Counted from the stretch's first letter, positions 27,877 through 38,894 are shown. The stretch is 56,314 nt of DNA from Bacteroidota bacterium (GCA_029781095.1 JAKOXM010000311.1:1-56314), one strand, 5' to 3'. Translations and numbers: made by a program. The notes: generated from the sequence alone by a model not told the origin.

Positions 27877-30800
27877 ATGAAGCGATTACTTACAACCATT
27901 TGGTTGACTTTCGCTGTTATGAGCATAGCTCTTGCACAGCGAGCCGTTAGCGGTACAGTTTCCGGCGACGACGGCGAAGTCCTCATTGGCGCCACCGTGC
28001 GCGTCAAAGACACCCGTGTAGGCACATTTACGGACGTAAATGGCCGTTACACCATCAATGTTCCTGCCGATGGCAAGACACTCGTAATTAACTACACCGG
28101 ATATGCCACGCAGGAGGTAGACCTGGGTGCTTCCAATGTAGTTGATGTCGTACTGAAAGCGGGCATCCAGCTGGATGAAACAGTTGTTACCGCTCTTAAC
28201 ATCAACCGCTCGGAAAAATCATTGGGTTACGCCGTTGAGAAAATCAACGGTTCAGACCTCACCAACGTCCGTGATGCCAACATTGTCAACCAGTTAGCAG
28301 GTCGCGCAGCAGGTGTGTCCGTGGTGGGCAGTTCGGGTAACCTCGGCGGTTCGAGCCGTATTCTTATCCGCGGTATCCGTTCGATCAACGGCGAAAACCA
28401 GCCGCTGTTCGTCGTGGACGGCGTACCGATGGATAACTCAAACTTCTCTACCAACAACCAGCGCCGCGGTGGCGGCGGTTATGACTACGGCAACACCATC
28501 CAGGATATTAACCCGGATGATGTTGAAAGCATTTCCGTACTGAAAGGCCAGGCGGCTGCCGCACTCTACGGCTCGCGCGGCATGAACGGCGTTATCATGA
28601 TAACGACCAAAAAAGGTACCCAGAAAGCCCATAAAGGCATCGGTGTTACCGTTACGAGCAACTTCACGTCGGATGATATCCTCGTGCTGCCCGACTACCA
28701 AAACCGTTATGGCGGTGGCGTCGATCTTCGCCCGCGCGGATACGCCGATGGCTCGGGATACTACAAGATTCCCGTCACTACCTTTAACTCCGCAGGCGCC
28801 GTAACAGGTAATTATCAGTCCTTCGACCTTGTTCCGTTCTATGGCGTGGACGAAAGTTTCGGTACAAAATTCGACATTTCCACCGACGAGCATTTCCAGC
28901 ACCTGGCAAATTTGAAATTCGCCAGCGGCCAAAACCGCTATTCTTTCGGCAACGGTTTCGGAACAAACCAGCAGGGCCTGTACTTCCGCGACTGGAACTC
29001 CTACGATTCCTGGGATACACAACACTTCGGCAAGTCACGTGCCTGGACGGCATCGCCCAACAACCCGAGGGATTTTTATGAAAGAGGTTCTACCTGGAGC
29101 AACGGTATCGCACTGGACGGCGGCAACGAGCGGGCAACTTTCCGCCTTGCTTACAACCGCCTCGACCAAAGCGGTATTTTCCCGAACAGCACGCTCAAGC
29201 GCAATACGGTAAGTTTCAACGGCGACGCGAAACTCTCCGAGAAACTGCAAGCATTCGTAGGCGTCAACTACGTCGGCAACAGCGCCGTAGGTCGCTCGTC
29301 TACCGGTTATGACGGTAATGGCCTGAACGTTGCGCAAATGTTCAACCAGTGGTGGCACCGCGAACTCGTCATCGACGACCTGCGTGATTACAAAAATCCG
29401 GACGGCTCGCAGCGCACCTGGAACCGTATCAGCGCCAACAACCCCAACCCGCAATACTGGGACAACCCGTACTGGACGCGTTACGAAAACTTCGAGAACG
29501 ACAGCCGCAACCGCGTGTTCGGCAACATGGGCATCAGCTGGAAACTAAACGACTGGCTGAGCCTGACGGGTCGCGTGTTGAAAGACTTCTACAACGAGCA
29601 ACGCGAAGAGCGCATCGCTGTCGGCAGTATTTCCACGTCTTATTATTCGGAAGACGTGTACCGTTTCGACGAAACCAATACCGACGTCATCCTGCGCGGC
29701 GACAAATATTTGTTCAACGACAAACTCAACGTTACTGCATTTGTCGGAGGCAACAAGCGCTGGACGAACCTCAACCGCAGTTTCGGCGCTACACGCGGCG
29801 GCCTCAACGTACCGGGTCTGTATCGCGTACAGAACTCTCTCGAGCGCCCGGATGTACAGAATCAACTGACGGAAAGAGAAGTGGAAAGCGTTTTTGGCGG
29901 CCTTACACTTGGCTGGAAATCAATGCTTTATCTTGATTTGACTGGCCGTAATGACTGGTCATCGACCCTTCCGGAGGTAAATAATTCGTATTTCTATCCC
30001 TCCGCTTCACTCAGTTTCGTATTCTCCGAACTGCTCAAGAACAACATTCTGAACTACGGTAAACTCCGCCTCGGCTGGGCCAAAGTGGGCGGTGACGCAA
30101 ACCCGTACCTGATCGGAACGGTTTACAGTTCTCTCGACAACTTTGGCAGCAACCCGTCCTTCACGGTCCCGGGTACGCTGAACAACCTCAACCTGAAACC
30201 GGAAGAGACCAATTCGCAGGAAGTAGGTCTTGATCTTCGTTTCTTCGATAGCCGCATCAATATTGACGCTACCTACTATACCGGCAAAACGCTGAACCAG
30301 ATCATTCCGCTGGGCACGACGCCGACTACGGGCTACACCAGCCAGATCATCAACGCAGGGGAAATCAAAAACTCCGGCTTCGAGATTTCGCTTAATGTCG
30401 TTCCGGTTCGTACGAAGAATTTCAACTGGGATGTCACATTAAACCTCGGTAAAAATACCAACGAGATCGTCGACCTGAACGCCGACGACCCCACCCTGAC
30501 GAATATTCCGATCATCAACGCTCCGTTTGCAGTATCGCTCAACGCCTATGAAGGCAAGCCTTTCGGCACCATCCTCGGCTACGATTTCCTGTACGACGCA
30601 AACGGCAACAAACTGGTAGACGCCGACGGTTTCTACCTGCGCACGCCGACGGTCGTTCCGCTGGGTAGCGTATTGCCCGATCTGACAGGCGGTGTGATGA
30701 CCAGCTTCAACTACAAAGGCATCTCTTTGGGTGCATTCGTCGATTTCAGAAAAGGTGGCAAAATCTTCTCGCTCACCAATACCTGGGGTAAATACTCTGG

Positions 30801-31278
30801 CCTTCTGGCTGTAACCGCTGAAGGCGACATCCGCGAAAACGGCGTCGTTGCAGAAGGCGTACTTGCTTCTTTCGACGCCGAAGGCAACCCGATCGTAGCC
30901 AATGAAGGCGACCCGAACGTGAAAGGCGACGAAATCTACCAGTCTACTGGCCAGGCTAACACCGTAGCCGTAGGCGCGCAGGATCACTTCTTCGCCAACG
31001 GCGGATACGTTATCGGTGCAGCCGACGTGTACGACGGTTCTTTCGTAAAACTTCGCGAAATGAGCCTCGGATACACCCTTCCGAAAAAATGGTTCGGCAA
31101 CTCCGGCGTACAGGACATCAAAGTCAGCGTCGTAGGTCGCAACCTCGCTATCCTCCACAAAAACATCCCGAACGTTGATCCGGACTCCGCTATTTCCAGC
31201 GGTAACATCCAGGGTCTCGAAGGCGGCGCCCTGCCGAGCACACGCTCGATCGGCGTAAACGTAAGCCTGAAGTTCTGA
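27877..31278 (+). CDS. SusC/RagA-family TonB-linked outer membrane protein (pair 3)
   Basis: 1133 aa; N-domain nearly identical to pair 2; plug ISVLKGQAAAALYGSRGMNGVIMITTKKG. Confidence 0.95.
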   Translation: MKRLLTTIWLTFAVMSIALAQRAVSGTVSGDDGEVLIGATVRVKDTRVGTFTDVNGRYTINVPADGKTLVINYTGYATQEVDLGASNVVDVVLKAGIQLDETVVTALNINRSEKSLGYAVEKINGSDLTNVRDANIVNQLAGRAAGVSVVGSSGNLGGSSRILIRGIRSINGENQPLFVVDGVPMDNSNFSTNNQRRGGGGYDYGNTIQDINPDDVESISVLKGQAAAALYGSRGMNGVIMITTKKGTQKAHKGIGVTVTSNFTSDDILVLPDYQNRYGGGVDLRPRGYADGSGYYKIPVTTFNSAGAVTGNYQSFDLVPFYGVDESFGTKFDISTDEHFQHLANLKFASGQNRYSFGNGFGTNQQGLYFRDWNSYDSWDTQHFGKSRAWTASPNNPRDFYERGSTWSNGIALDGGNERATFRLAYNRLDQSGIFPNSTLKRNTVSFNGDAKLSEKLQAFVGVNYVGNSAVGRSSTGYDGNGLNVAQMFNQWWHRELVIDDLRDYKNPDGSQRTWNRISANNPNPQYWDNPYWTRYENFENDSRNRVFGNMGISWKLNDWLSLTGRVLKDFYNEQREERIAVGSISTSYYSEDVYRFDETNTDVILRGDKYLFNDKLNVTAFVGGNKRWTNLNRSFGATRGGLNVPGLYRVQNSLERPDVQNQLTEREVESVFGGLTLGWKSMLYLDLTGRNDWSSTLPEVNNSYFYPSASLSFVFSELLKNNILNYGKLRLGWAKVGGDANPYLIGTVYSSLDNFGSNPSFTVPGTLNNLNLKPEETNSQEVGLDLRFFDSRINIDATYYTGKTLNQIIPLGTTPTTGYTSQIINAGEIKNSGFEISLNVVPVRTKNFNWDVTLNLGKNTNEIVDLNADDPTLTNIPIINAPFAVSLNAYEGKPFGTILGYDFLYDANGNKLVDADGFYLRTPTVVPLGSVLPDLTGGVMTSFNYKGISLGAFVDFRKGGKIFSLTNTWGKYSGLLAVTAEGDIRENGVVAEGVLASFDAEGNPIVANEGDPNVKGDEIYQSTGQANTVAVGAQDHFFANGGYVIGAADVYDGSFVKLREMSLGYTLPKKWFGNSGVQDIKVSVVGRNLAILHKNIPNVDPDSAISSGNIQGLEGGALPSTRSIGVNVSLKF

Positions 31279-31321
31279 TTTTTAAAATTCTGATTTTCAG
31301 AAAATTAAAACACAATTGATT

Positions 31322-32839
31322 ATGAAAAATATTAAATATCTACTCGCCGTCATGGGACTTTTGATTTCCGTCTCCTGCGGCAAAAACTTCGGGGACATCA
31401 ACGTTGACCCGAACAACCCCAGCGCGGTGCCCGTCGAATTTCTGGTCACCAGCGCTGAAAAAGCCATGGCGGACGACATCTGGGACGAATGGCTCAATGC
31501 ACGTTTTGGCCTGCTCGTAGCCGAATACTGGGCGCAGAACAACTACACGGATGAGAGCCGCTGGAATTTCCGTACCGGTATCATCAACTCCTACTGGGGT
31601 TCCTACTATTCCCGTTCGCTGCGCGATCTGGATGAGATCATCAAACTGAATAACGCAAGCACAGCGGCCGGTACGCCGAAAGCGAAAAACCAGAACGCGA
31701 TCGCTACTATCCTCAAGGCCTACATCTATCATCATATGACGGATATCTGGGGCCCCATTCCTTACAGCGAAGCACTGCTGGGCAGCGAAAACCGCACACC
31801 GAAATACGACAGCCAAAAGGATGTCTACATCGGTATCGACCGCGACCTGCAAAACGCTATTGCCGACATCGATGAAGGTGATGACAGCTACGGAAGTGCC
31901 GACATCATTTACGGTGGCGACATGAGCCTTTGGAAAAAACTGGCCAACTCCCTCCGCCTCCGCATTGGCATGCGCATGTCTGATGTAGAGCCGGCCCTGG
32001 CCAAAGGTATTGTGGAATCGGCTGCTGCCGGCGCCTTTACGAGCATTGACGACAACGCTCGTTTTACCTACCTGAATGGTCAGCCGAACAACAACCCGCT
32101 GAATCAGGATCGCGTAGAACGCGGCGACGCCGACTTTTGCATCAGCAATATCCTGATCGACAAAACGCTGACGCCGTTGAACGACCCGCGTGTTGGCGCA
32201 TTCGTCGACGAAAAAGTGAATGGCGGAGGCTTTCAGGGACGTCCTTTCGGCCAGACTGCATCGACCGCTGCCGGTGAGGCGCCGGAAGATTACAGCCAGC
32301 CGAGCGGCGCACAGGCAGTAGCCGGTAACGTAAGTTTCCGCCCCTATGACGTTCTGGCTCCCACAGCTCCGATGATCCTGATGAACTATTCAGAAGTGTG
32401 CTTCATCTTCGCCGAGGCAAAGGAACGCGGCTGGAATGTACCCGGCACTGCTGCTGACTGGTACAACGCTGGCATCACGGCATCCATGAACGAATGGGGT
32501 ATCGACGATGCCACGGCCATTGGCAATTACCTGGCGCAAACCGAGGTGGACTACGCCACCGCCGCCGGCGACTGGAAGCAAAAAATCGGTGTTCAGAAGT
32601 GGATCGCCCTCTATATGGAAGGCGTACAAGGCTGGTGCGAATGGCGCCGCCTCGACTTCAACAAACTGGAAGCACCGGTTGAAGGCGCTCTTTTCGACAC
32701 GGGCAACAGCCCTGCCCCCCTGCGTCTGACCTATCCGACCAACGAGCAAACGCAAAACGCCACGGGTTATGCAACAGGCGTATCCCTGCTGGGCGGCCCG
32801 GACAAGCTTTCCACCCGCGTCTGGTGGGATGTGCAGTAA
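31322..32839 (+). CDS. SusD/RagB-family outer membrane lipoprotein (pair 3)
   Basis: MKNIKYLLAVMGLLISVSCGKNFGDINVDPNNPSAVPVEFL; C-terminal LSTRVWWDVQ. Confidence 0.92.
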   Translation: MKNIKYLLAVMGLLISVSCGKNFGDINVDPNNPSAVPVEFLVTSAEKAMADDIWDEWLNARFGLLVAEYWAQNNYTDESRWNFRTGIINSYWGSYYSRSLRDLDEIIKLNNASTAAGTPKAKNQNAIATILKAYIYHHMTDIWGPIPYSEALLGSENRTPKYDSQKDVYIGIDRDLQNAIADIDEGDDSYGSADIIYGGDMSLWKKLANSLRLRIGMRMSDVEPALAKGIVESAAAGAFTSIDDNARFTYLNGQPNNNPLNQDRVERGDADFCISNILIDKTLTPLNDPRVGAFVDEKVNGGGFQGRPFGQTASTAAGEAPEDYSQPSGAQAVAGNVSFRPYDVLAPTAPMILMNYSEVCFIFAEAKERGWNVPGTAADWYNAGITASMNEWGIDDATAIGNYLAQTEVDYATAAGDWKQKIGVQKWIALYMEGVQGWCEWRRLDFNKLEAPVEGALFDTGNSPAPLRLTYPTNEQTQNATGYATGVSLLGGPDKLSTRVWWDVQ

Positions 32840-32865
32840 TCCGGCAATAATTAGCAAAATTCAAA

Positions 32866-32899
32866 GCGGCTGCCTCCTTTCCGGGAGGCAGCCGTTTGC
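32866..32899 (+). terminator. Hairpin / weak terminator after susD pair 3
   Basis: CGGCTGCCTCC...GGAGGCAGCCG followed by TTTGCT. Confidence 0.55.
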
Positions 32900-33185
32900 T
32901 ATATACCCGCCTCGTCTGTCTTTTTGTCGCAATCTTTTTGTCCATACATGCCAAAACAACCATATTTTGTCTGTGGCAAACTATTTGACCCTTTGCCGTT
33001 GACGTTTAGCACAGCATTTTTGCTGTCAGTTTGACATAAATATCATTTTTTGTGAATTATTCCCCGGGAATCCGAATGTTTGCAGAGAAAATTGTCACTG
33101 TTTTATACTTTTCTCGGTCTTATAATCATTCACATACCGCCCCGGAAACACTGCCTGGCGGCAGACAACTCGCAACCTCCTGAAT

Positions 33186-35663
33186 ATGAGCATGTTTGAA
33201 AATTGGTTGATGCCACAACAGTCGGACGATGAACCTGACTTTGTACCGCTTTTTTCTTTGGAAGACGACGACGAGGCCAAGCAGGGAGAGGTGTTCCCGG
33301 ACACCCTGCCCGTTTTGCCTTTGAAGAATACTGTATTATACCCCGGAATTGTCACCCCGATCACCGTTGGCCGCGATAAAAGCATCCGTGCCGTACAGCG
33401 TGCTTATGAAGACAACCGCTATATCGGCGTACTTTCCCAGAAAGACATCAAGATTGAAAGCCCCTCTACACGCGACCTCTACCGCGTCGGCACCATAGCG
33501 CGTATCCTCAAACTGCTGAAAATGCCGGATGGCTCCACCACTGCCATTTTGCAAGGAAGGAAGCGCTTTCACCTCGATGAAATGCTGAGTGAAGACCCCT
33601 ACATGATCGGCCAGATCAGCACCATCGAATACGAACAGCCTAAAAACAAACTGGAATTCCGCGCCCTCTTAAGCAGCGTACGGGATGCAGCCAAACAGAT
33701 CATTGAACTGTCGCCGCAGATTCCTTCGGAGGCAGTAGTGATGCTGAAAAATATCAATAATGACAATTTTCTGCTGAATTTCATCGCTTCCAACCTCGGC
33801 ATCAAGGTCAATGAAAAGCAGGATATCCTCGAAATCAATAACCTCAAGGATAAAGCCAGCACCATCCTGCACCACATGGATGCCGAGCTGCAACTACTGG
33901 AACTCAAGGATCAGATCGAGGCAAAAGTCCGTACGGATATTGAAAAACAGCAACGCGACTATTTTCTCAGCCAGCAACTAAAAACCATCCAGGAAGAGCT
34001 GGGACAAAATCCGCAGGAAGAAGAGATTAACGACCTGATACGCAAGGCGACCAAGAAAAAATGGCCCAAAAACGTGCAGGAGACCTTTGCCCGCGAGATC
34101 AATAAACTCCGCCGCGTCAATCCGCAGGTAGCCGAATACGCAATCGGGCTCAATTACCTGGAAACACTGCTCGACCTGCCCTGGCTCGACTTTACGAAGG
34201 ATAATTTTGACCTCAGACGGGTGAAGGAAGTTCTGGACAAAGACCACTACGGCCTGAAAAAAGTAAAAGAGCGCATTCTTGAGCACCTGGCTGTATTGAA
34301 ATTGAAAGGCGATATGAAAGCGCCTATTCTGTGCCTCGTAGGGCCTCCCGGCGTCGGCAAGACCTCTCTTGGCAACAGCATTGCCCGCGCGCTCAAGCGC
34401 AAATACGTGCGGATGAGCCTCGGCGGCCTGCACGACGAGGCCGAAATTCGCGGCCACCGCAAAACCTATATCGGCGCCATGCCCGGCCGCATCGTGCAGT
34501 CCCTGAAAAAAGCAAAAGCAGGCAATCCTGTTTTTATCCTCGACGAGATCGACAAAGTAGGCAAGGATTTCCGCGGCGACCCTTCATCGGCATTACTGGA
34601 AGTGCTTGATCCCGAGCAGAATACGACATTCTACGACAATTATCTCGAACTCGAGTATGACCTCTCGAAAGTGCTCTTCATTGCCACCGCCAACTCCCTG
34701 TCCACCATACAGCCTGCCCTGCTCGACCGTATGGAGATCATCGAGATCGCCGGGTATTCGCTGGAAGAAAAGGTCCAGATCGCGAAACGCCACCTTATAC
34801 CCGAACAGCGCAAGGAACACGGCCTGAAACCTACCCAGGTAAAAATCAGCGACAGAACACTGGTGAAAATCGTACAGAGTTATACTGCTGAAAGCGGCGT
34901 GCGCAACCTCAACCGCGAGATCGGTTCCGTCATGCGCTATGTTGCCAAGCGGGTCGCCATGGAAGAGTCTTATGAAGTTGCCGTCAAGCCCGAACACCTG
35001 CACGGCATACTCGGTCCTACCAAATTCGACGCAGAAGTGTACCAGGAACAACAAGCACCTGGTGTTGCCATCGGCCTGGCCTGGACAGCCGTGGGCGGCG
35101 AAATCCTGTTCATCGAGGTTAGCCTCAATAAAGGCAACGGTCGCCTGCAACTCACCGGCAACCTCGGCGATGTCATGAAAGAAAGCGCCAGTACGGCACT
35201 CAGCTATATCAAAGCGCATGCAGAACGCCTGGGCATCGACCCCGAGGCTTTTGAAAAAAACGACGTCCACGTCCACATACCCGAAGGCGCCATTCCGAAA
35301 GACGGCCCCTCGGCCGGCGTCACCATGCTGACGGCTATTACGTCTGCTTTTACGCGCAAACCCCTGAAGCCCTACCTTGCCATGACGGGCGAGATTACCC
35401 TGCGCGGCAAAGTCCTGCCCGTGGGCGGCATCAAGGAAAAAATACTCGCAGCCAAACGCGCCGGAATCCGCGAGGTCATTCTGTGTAAAGACAACCAAAA
35501 ACACGTGGAAGAAATCGAGCATGAGTACATAAAGGGCCTGAATTTTCACTACGTGGCGAAAATGGAAGAGGTGCTCGAACTCGCCATCGGGTTGAAAAGC
35601 GCAGGAAAGCCGGGTGGAAACGGCATGGTGAAAACGAAGAAAAAGAAAGCGGGCGCGTTATAG
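33186..35663 (+). CDS. lon: ATP-dependent protease Lon
   Basis: 825 aa; Walker [19 protein letters not shown], catalytic [15 protein letters not shown]-terminal [16 protein letters not shown]. Confidence 0.97.
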   Translation: MSMFENWLMPQQSDDEPDFVPLFSLEDDDEAKQGEVFPDTLPVLPLKNTVLYPGIVTPITVGRDKSIRAVQRAYEDNRYIGVLSQKDIKIESPSTRDLYRVGTIARILKLLKMPDGSTTAILQGRKRFHLDEMLSEDPYMIGQISTIEYEQPKNKLEFRALLSSVRDAAKQIIELSPQIPSEAVVMLKNINNDNFLLNFIASNLGIKVNEKQDILEINNLKDKASTILHHMDAELQLLELKDQIEAKVRTDIEKQQRDYFLSQQLKTIQEELGQNPQEEEINDLIRKATKKKWPKNVQETFAREINKLRRVNPQVAEYAIGLNYLETLLDLPWLDFTKDNFDLRRVKEVLDKDHYGLKKVKERILEHLAVLKLKGDMKAPILCLVGPPGVGKTSLGNSIARALKRKYVRMSLGGLHDEAEIRGHRKTYIGAMPGRIVQSLKKAKAGNPVFILDEIDKVGKDFRGDPSSALLEVLDPEQNTTFYDNYLELEYDLSKVLFIATANSLSTIQPALLDRMEIIEIAGYSLEEKVQIAKRHLIPEQRKEHGLKPTQVKISDRTLVKIVQSYTAESGVRNLNREIGSVMRYVAKRVAMEESYEVAVKPEHLHGILGPTKFDAEVYQEQQAPGVAIGLAWTAVGGEILFIEVSLNKGNGRLQLTGNLGDVMKESASTALSYIKAHAERLGIDPEAFEKNDVHVHIPEGAIPKDGPSAGVTMLTAITSAFTRKPLKPYLAMTGEITLRGKVLPVGGIKEKILAAKRAGIREVILCKDNQKHVEEIEHEYIKGLNFHYVAKMEEVLELAIGLKSAGKPGGNGMVKTKKKKAGAL

Positions 35664-35948
35664 AAACACGTATCGGCCAATGCGGCGCCATTATTATTTG
35701 AGGTACACTGGTCTGTTTCGGTTTTCTCAATATTACCGACACTGCGGGATTTTGTACAAAGTTTTTCCTGCACGTCTCGTAATGGGCGTGCGGGAAAAAC
35801 CTTCCGCGTTCAATCGCTGAATGCGGACCTGCCTCTCAAAAACAACTCATCATATAAGTCTGCAAACTGCTGTCAGGTCTGTATTTTGTGCAGGCTCCGG
35901 TCGCCTGACAATTACCGGCACAAGAACCCTCATCCGGTCCCAATATGA

Positions 35949-36054
35949 ATCATCCTGAATTTTAACCCAAAATTTTAATCGTGGATCAGGATGATAAAAC
36001 ACAGATTATCAAACCGTTTTAACGGTTTAGGCAGATTAAAACGGTTAAAACCGT
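35949..36054. repeat. Cluster of inverted repeats / hairpins upstream of GH32 gene
   Basis: ATCATCCTGA (35949-35958)/TCAGGATGAT (35986-35995); AAACCGTT-TT-AACGGTTT (36011-36028); AACGGTT-AA-AACCGTT (~36041-36054). Confidence 0.75.
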
Positions 36055-36180
36055 TGCCTAATGGCTTGTTTTTTCATTCCCGCGATTTCAATCGTGTGTT
36101 GAAAAGAGATTTTCCTGTGTGATTTAAAAATTCGGGATGACCCATGTAAAATAACTTTTTTGAAGAAAACGCTATTCCCA

Positions 36181-37755
36181 ATGCTAAAAAGATTGGCCCT
36201 TCTTTATTTCATCGGCGTATTTTTTGCCTGCAAGACCACCCGGAATCAGGCAAAGATGTCTCCCGAACCATATCGTCCGAATTTCCACTTCACGCCGCCG
36301 AGCATGTGGATGAACGACCCCAACGGCATGGTCTTTTTCGAAGGGGAATACCACCTGTTTTACCAGTATTATCCGGGCAGCACCGTATGGGGTCCCATGC
36401 ACTGGGGACACGCCGTGAGCAGGGATCTCGTGCACTGGGAACATCTGCCTATTGCCTTGTACCCCGACTCCCTGGGGCTCATTTTTTCCGGCAGCGCAGT
36501 GGTTGACTGGAACAATACAAGCGGGTTCGGGCAAAACGGGAAGCCGCCGCTGGTCGCCATATTCACCCAGCACCTGATGGAAGGCGAAAAAGCCGGGCGG
36601 CACGATTTCCAGTACCAGAGCATCGCCTATAGTAACGACCGGGGTCGCACATGGACCAAATACCGGGGTAATCCTGTGATACCGAATACTGAACACATAC
36701 ACGATTTTCGCGATCCGAAAGTGATCTGGAATGAGGAATCGCAAAAATGGCTCATGGTTTTTGCCGCAAAAGACCAGGTGAAATTCTGGTCGTCGCCCGA
36801 CCTGAAGCACTGGACGCATCTGAGCGATTTTGGTAAAGAATGGGGCGCTCATGGCGGCGTTTGGGAATGCCCCGATTTTTTCCCGATGACCGTGGCCGGC
36901 ACGAACCAGAAAAAGTGGGTATTGCTCCAGAGTCTCAACCCCGGATCGCCCAACGGCGGCTCGGGCACACAATATTTTATCGGCGATTTTGACGGCAAGA
37001 CCTTTTCGCTTGACCCCGCCTGCAAAGAATCCGTATCGGACGGGAAAGCGTTGTGGCTGGATTGGGGAAGAGACAATTATGCCGGCGTCACCTGGTCGGA
37101 TATTCCGAAACCGGACGGCAGACGGCTGTTTCTGGGCTGGATGTCCAATTGGGACTACGCCATGCTCGTGCCGACAAAAAACTGGCGCAGTGCGATGACG
37201 ATCCCGCGTGAATTGACCCTTGAAAAAACATCTGCCGGTCTGCGTGTTTTTTCCCAACCCGCCAGGGAACTTAAAAGAATGCGAAAAGGCTCGTATAATA
37301 TTGAAAGGCAAGAGGTTAACGAAAATCTGGATATCTCGCAAAAAAGCGGTTTTTCACCTGCTAACATGGAAGTCGAACTGGAAATCGAGATACCGGAAGG
37401 CGCAAAGACAACATTCGGACTGGTGCTTGCCAACACGAAAGGCGAGACGTACCGCGTGGGGTTTGATGCCGTTAAAAACGAATTTTTCAGCGACCGGACA
37501 CATGCCGGACAACGCGATTTTTCGAAAAACTTTGCCGAAAAAATACACACTGCCACGCGTCCCGGCTCACAGCAAACCATCAAATTGCATCTGTTTTTTG
37601 ACGTGGCCTCCTGCGAACTTTTTGCCGACGACGGGGCGGTGTCGATGACCGATATATTTTTCCCGTCGGAAAACTTTGAGCGTATCGGCATATTCGCCGA
37701 AAATGGCTCGGCCAGAGTGGTTTCCGGCAAGGTATACCAGTTGCAGGGGCGATGA
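36181..37755 (+). CDS. GH32-family glycoside hydrolase lipoprotein (levanase/inulinase-like)
   Basis: WMNDPNGMVFFEGEYHLFYQYYPG nucleophile motif, FRDPKVIW, WECPDFFP; lipobox IGVFFAC; ATG at 36181 chosen (TTG alternative at 36160). Confidence 0.93.
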   Translation: MLKRLALLYFIGVFFACKTTRNQAKMSPEPYRPNFHFTPPSMWMNDPNGMVFFEGEYHLFYQYYPGSTVWGPMHWGHAVSRDLVHWEHLPIALYPDSLGLIFSGSAVVDWNNTSGFGQNGKPPLVAIFTQHLMEGEKAGRHDFQYQSIAYSNDRGRTWTKYRGNPVIPNTEHIHDFRDPKVIWNEESQKWLMVFAAKDQVKFWSSPDLKHWTHLSDFGKEWGAHGGVWECPDFFPMTVAGTNQKKWVLLQSLNPGSPNGGSGTQYFIGDFDGKTFSLDPACKESVSDGKALWLDWGRDNYAGVTWSDIPKPDGRRLFLGWMSNWDYAMLVPTKNWRSAMTIPRELTLEKTSAGLRVFSQPARELKRMRKGSYNIERQEVNENLDISQKSGFSPANMEVELEIEIPEGAKTTFGLVLANTKGETYRVGFDAVKNEFFSDRTHAGQRDFSKNFAEKIHTATRPGSQQTIKLHLFFDVASCELFADDGAVSMTDIFFPSENFERIGIFAENGSARVVSGKVYQLQGR

Positions 37756-37930
37756 ACAGCTGATATAAAAAACGCCAGGCAGCAAAAGACAAAAATTGTC
37801 AATTGCCTTTTTTCCGGACAAGAGGGTTCAGGCGCAAAGGCAAACACGACTATCTTTGAATGGATAGCCGGTTCGGTCCGCTAAAAACGGGCTTCCCGAT
37901 CCATTCACTTCCGTTCAAAGCACACGCCCT

Positions 37931-38803
37931 ATGAAAAACGCAAGCCTCCTGCTGTTTTTAGCCCTTTCTGCCCGCCTGTTCGGTCAGATCGCCTATACGC
38001 CGTTCGAATTCGACGGGAGCATCTGGCGGGAATACTATTACGATGGCTCCGGCGGAGGCGTATTTTCAAAAGATTATCAATACACCGTCGACGGGGATAC
38101 GACCATCGATGGTATCCAATATTTCAAACTGAATGTGCTGGGGTTTGGCCTCTACTATACAGGGCCGATGAGCCCCAAGTACTATTTTTCAAATTATGTG
38201 GGCGCCATCAGGGAAACGGCAGGCAAGGAGATCAGAATTGTGCTGAGCGGCAAAACGGAGGAAACCTTTCTGTATCGCTTCGACATCAATCCGGGAGATA
38301 CCATCCAGATTTACAACCAATTGGACAATATTGTAACGGTTGAACATATCGACACGGTTGAAATTTGCGGAAAAGAGAGAAACCGTTATTTACTGCACTT
38401 CAGCAACGGAGTTTTAACCCCCGTTTATCTGATCGAAGGGGTAGGCACTACCCACGGACTGATACCTGAGTATGAATTTTTTGAGAGCGGGACCCGTCTC
38501 GATTGTTATTCAAATACCCATTGCGAGCCCTGTGAGATCATTGTAGGCCAACATGAACCCGCCGTGCCGAAAAATCCGGTGAGAGTTTTTCCGAACCCGG
38601 CCACGGATCTCCTTACAATAGAAAGTCCCGGAAAAAACTGGCTGGCAATGGATATTTATGACTCCCGGGGCGTGTTAAAAGAAACGGCCCGGGAGACGAC
38701 CGGGACGAAAACGCTGGATATTTCGAATTGGGAAAGCGGGGTCTACTTTGTCAGGATTTGGTTTGAAAATGCGATTCAGGCAGAAAAGATCATCCGGAAA
38801 TAA
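37931..38803 (+). CDS. Secreted protein with C-terminal type IX secretion (type A) sorting domain
   Basis: 290 aa; signal peptide; VFPNPATDLLTIESPGKNWLAMDIYDSRGVLKETAR...LDISNWESGVYFVRIWFENAIQAEKIIRK. Confidence 0.85.
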   Translation: MKNASLLLFLALSARLFGQIAYTPFEFDGSIWREYYYDGSGGGVFSKDYQYTVDGDTTIDGIQYFKLNVLGFGLYYTGPMSPKYYFSNYVGAIRETAGKEIRIVLSGKTEETFLYRFDINPGDTIQIYNQLDNIVTVEHIDTVEICGKERNRYLLHFSNGVLTPVYLIEGVGTTHGLIPEYEFFESGTRLDCYSNTHCEPCEIIVGQHEPAVPKNPVRVFPNPATDLLTIESPGKNWLAMDIYDSRGVLKETARETTGTKTLDISNWESGVYFVRIWFENAIQAEKIIRK

Positions 38804-38894
38804 ACCGGTCCGGCATCAGGCAACCCGGGAAGATGGTTGAGCGCCTTTCCGGAAGACCGGCAACAAAACCGGCAAAAACAAGACCTGATTCCCG

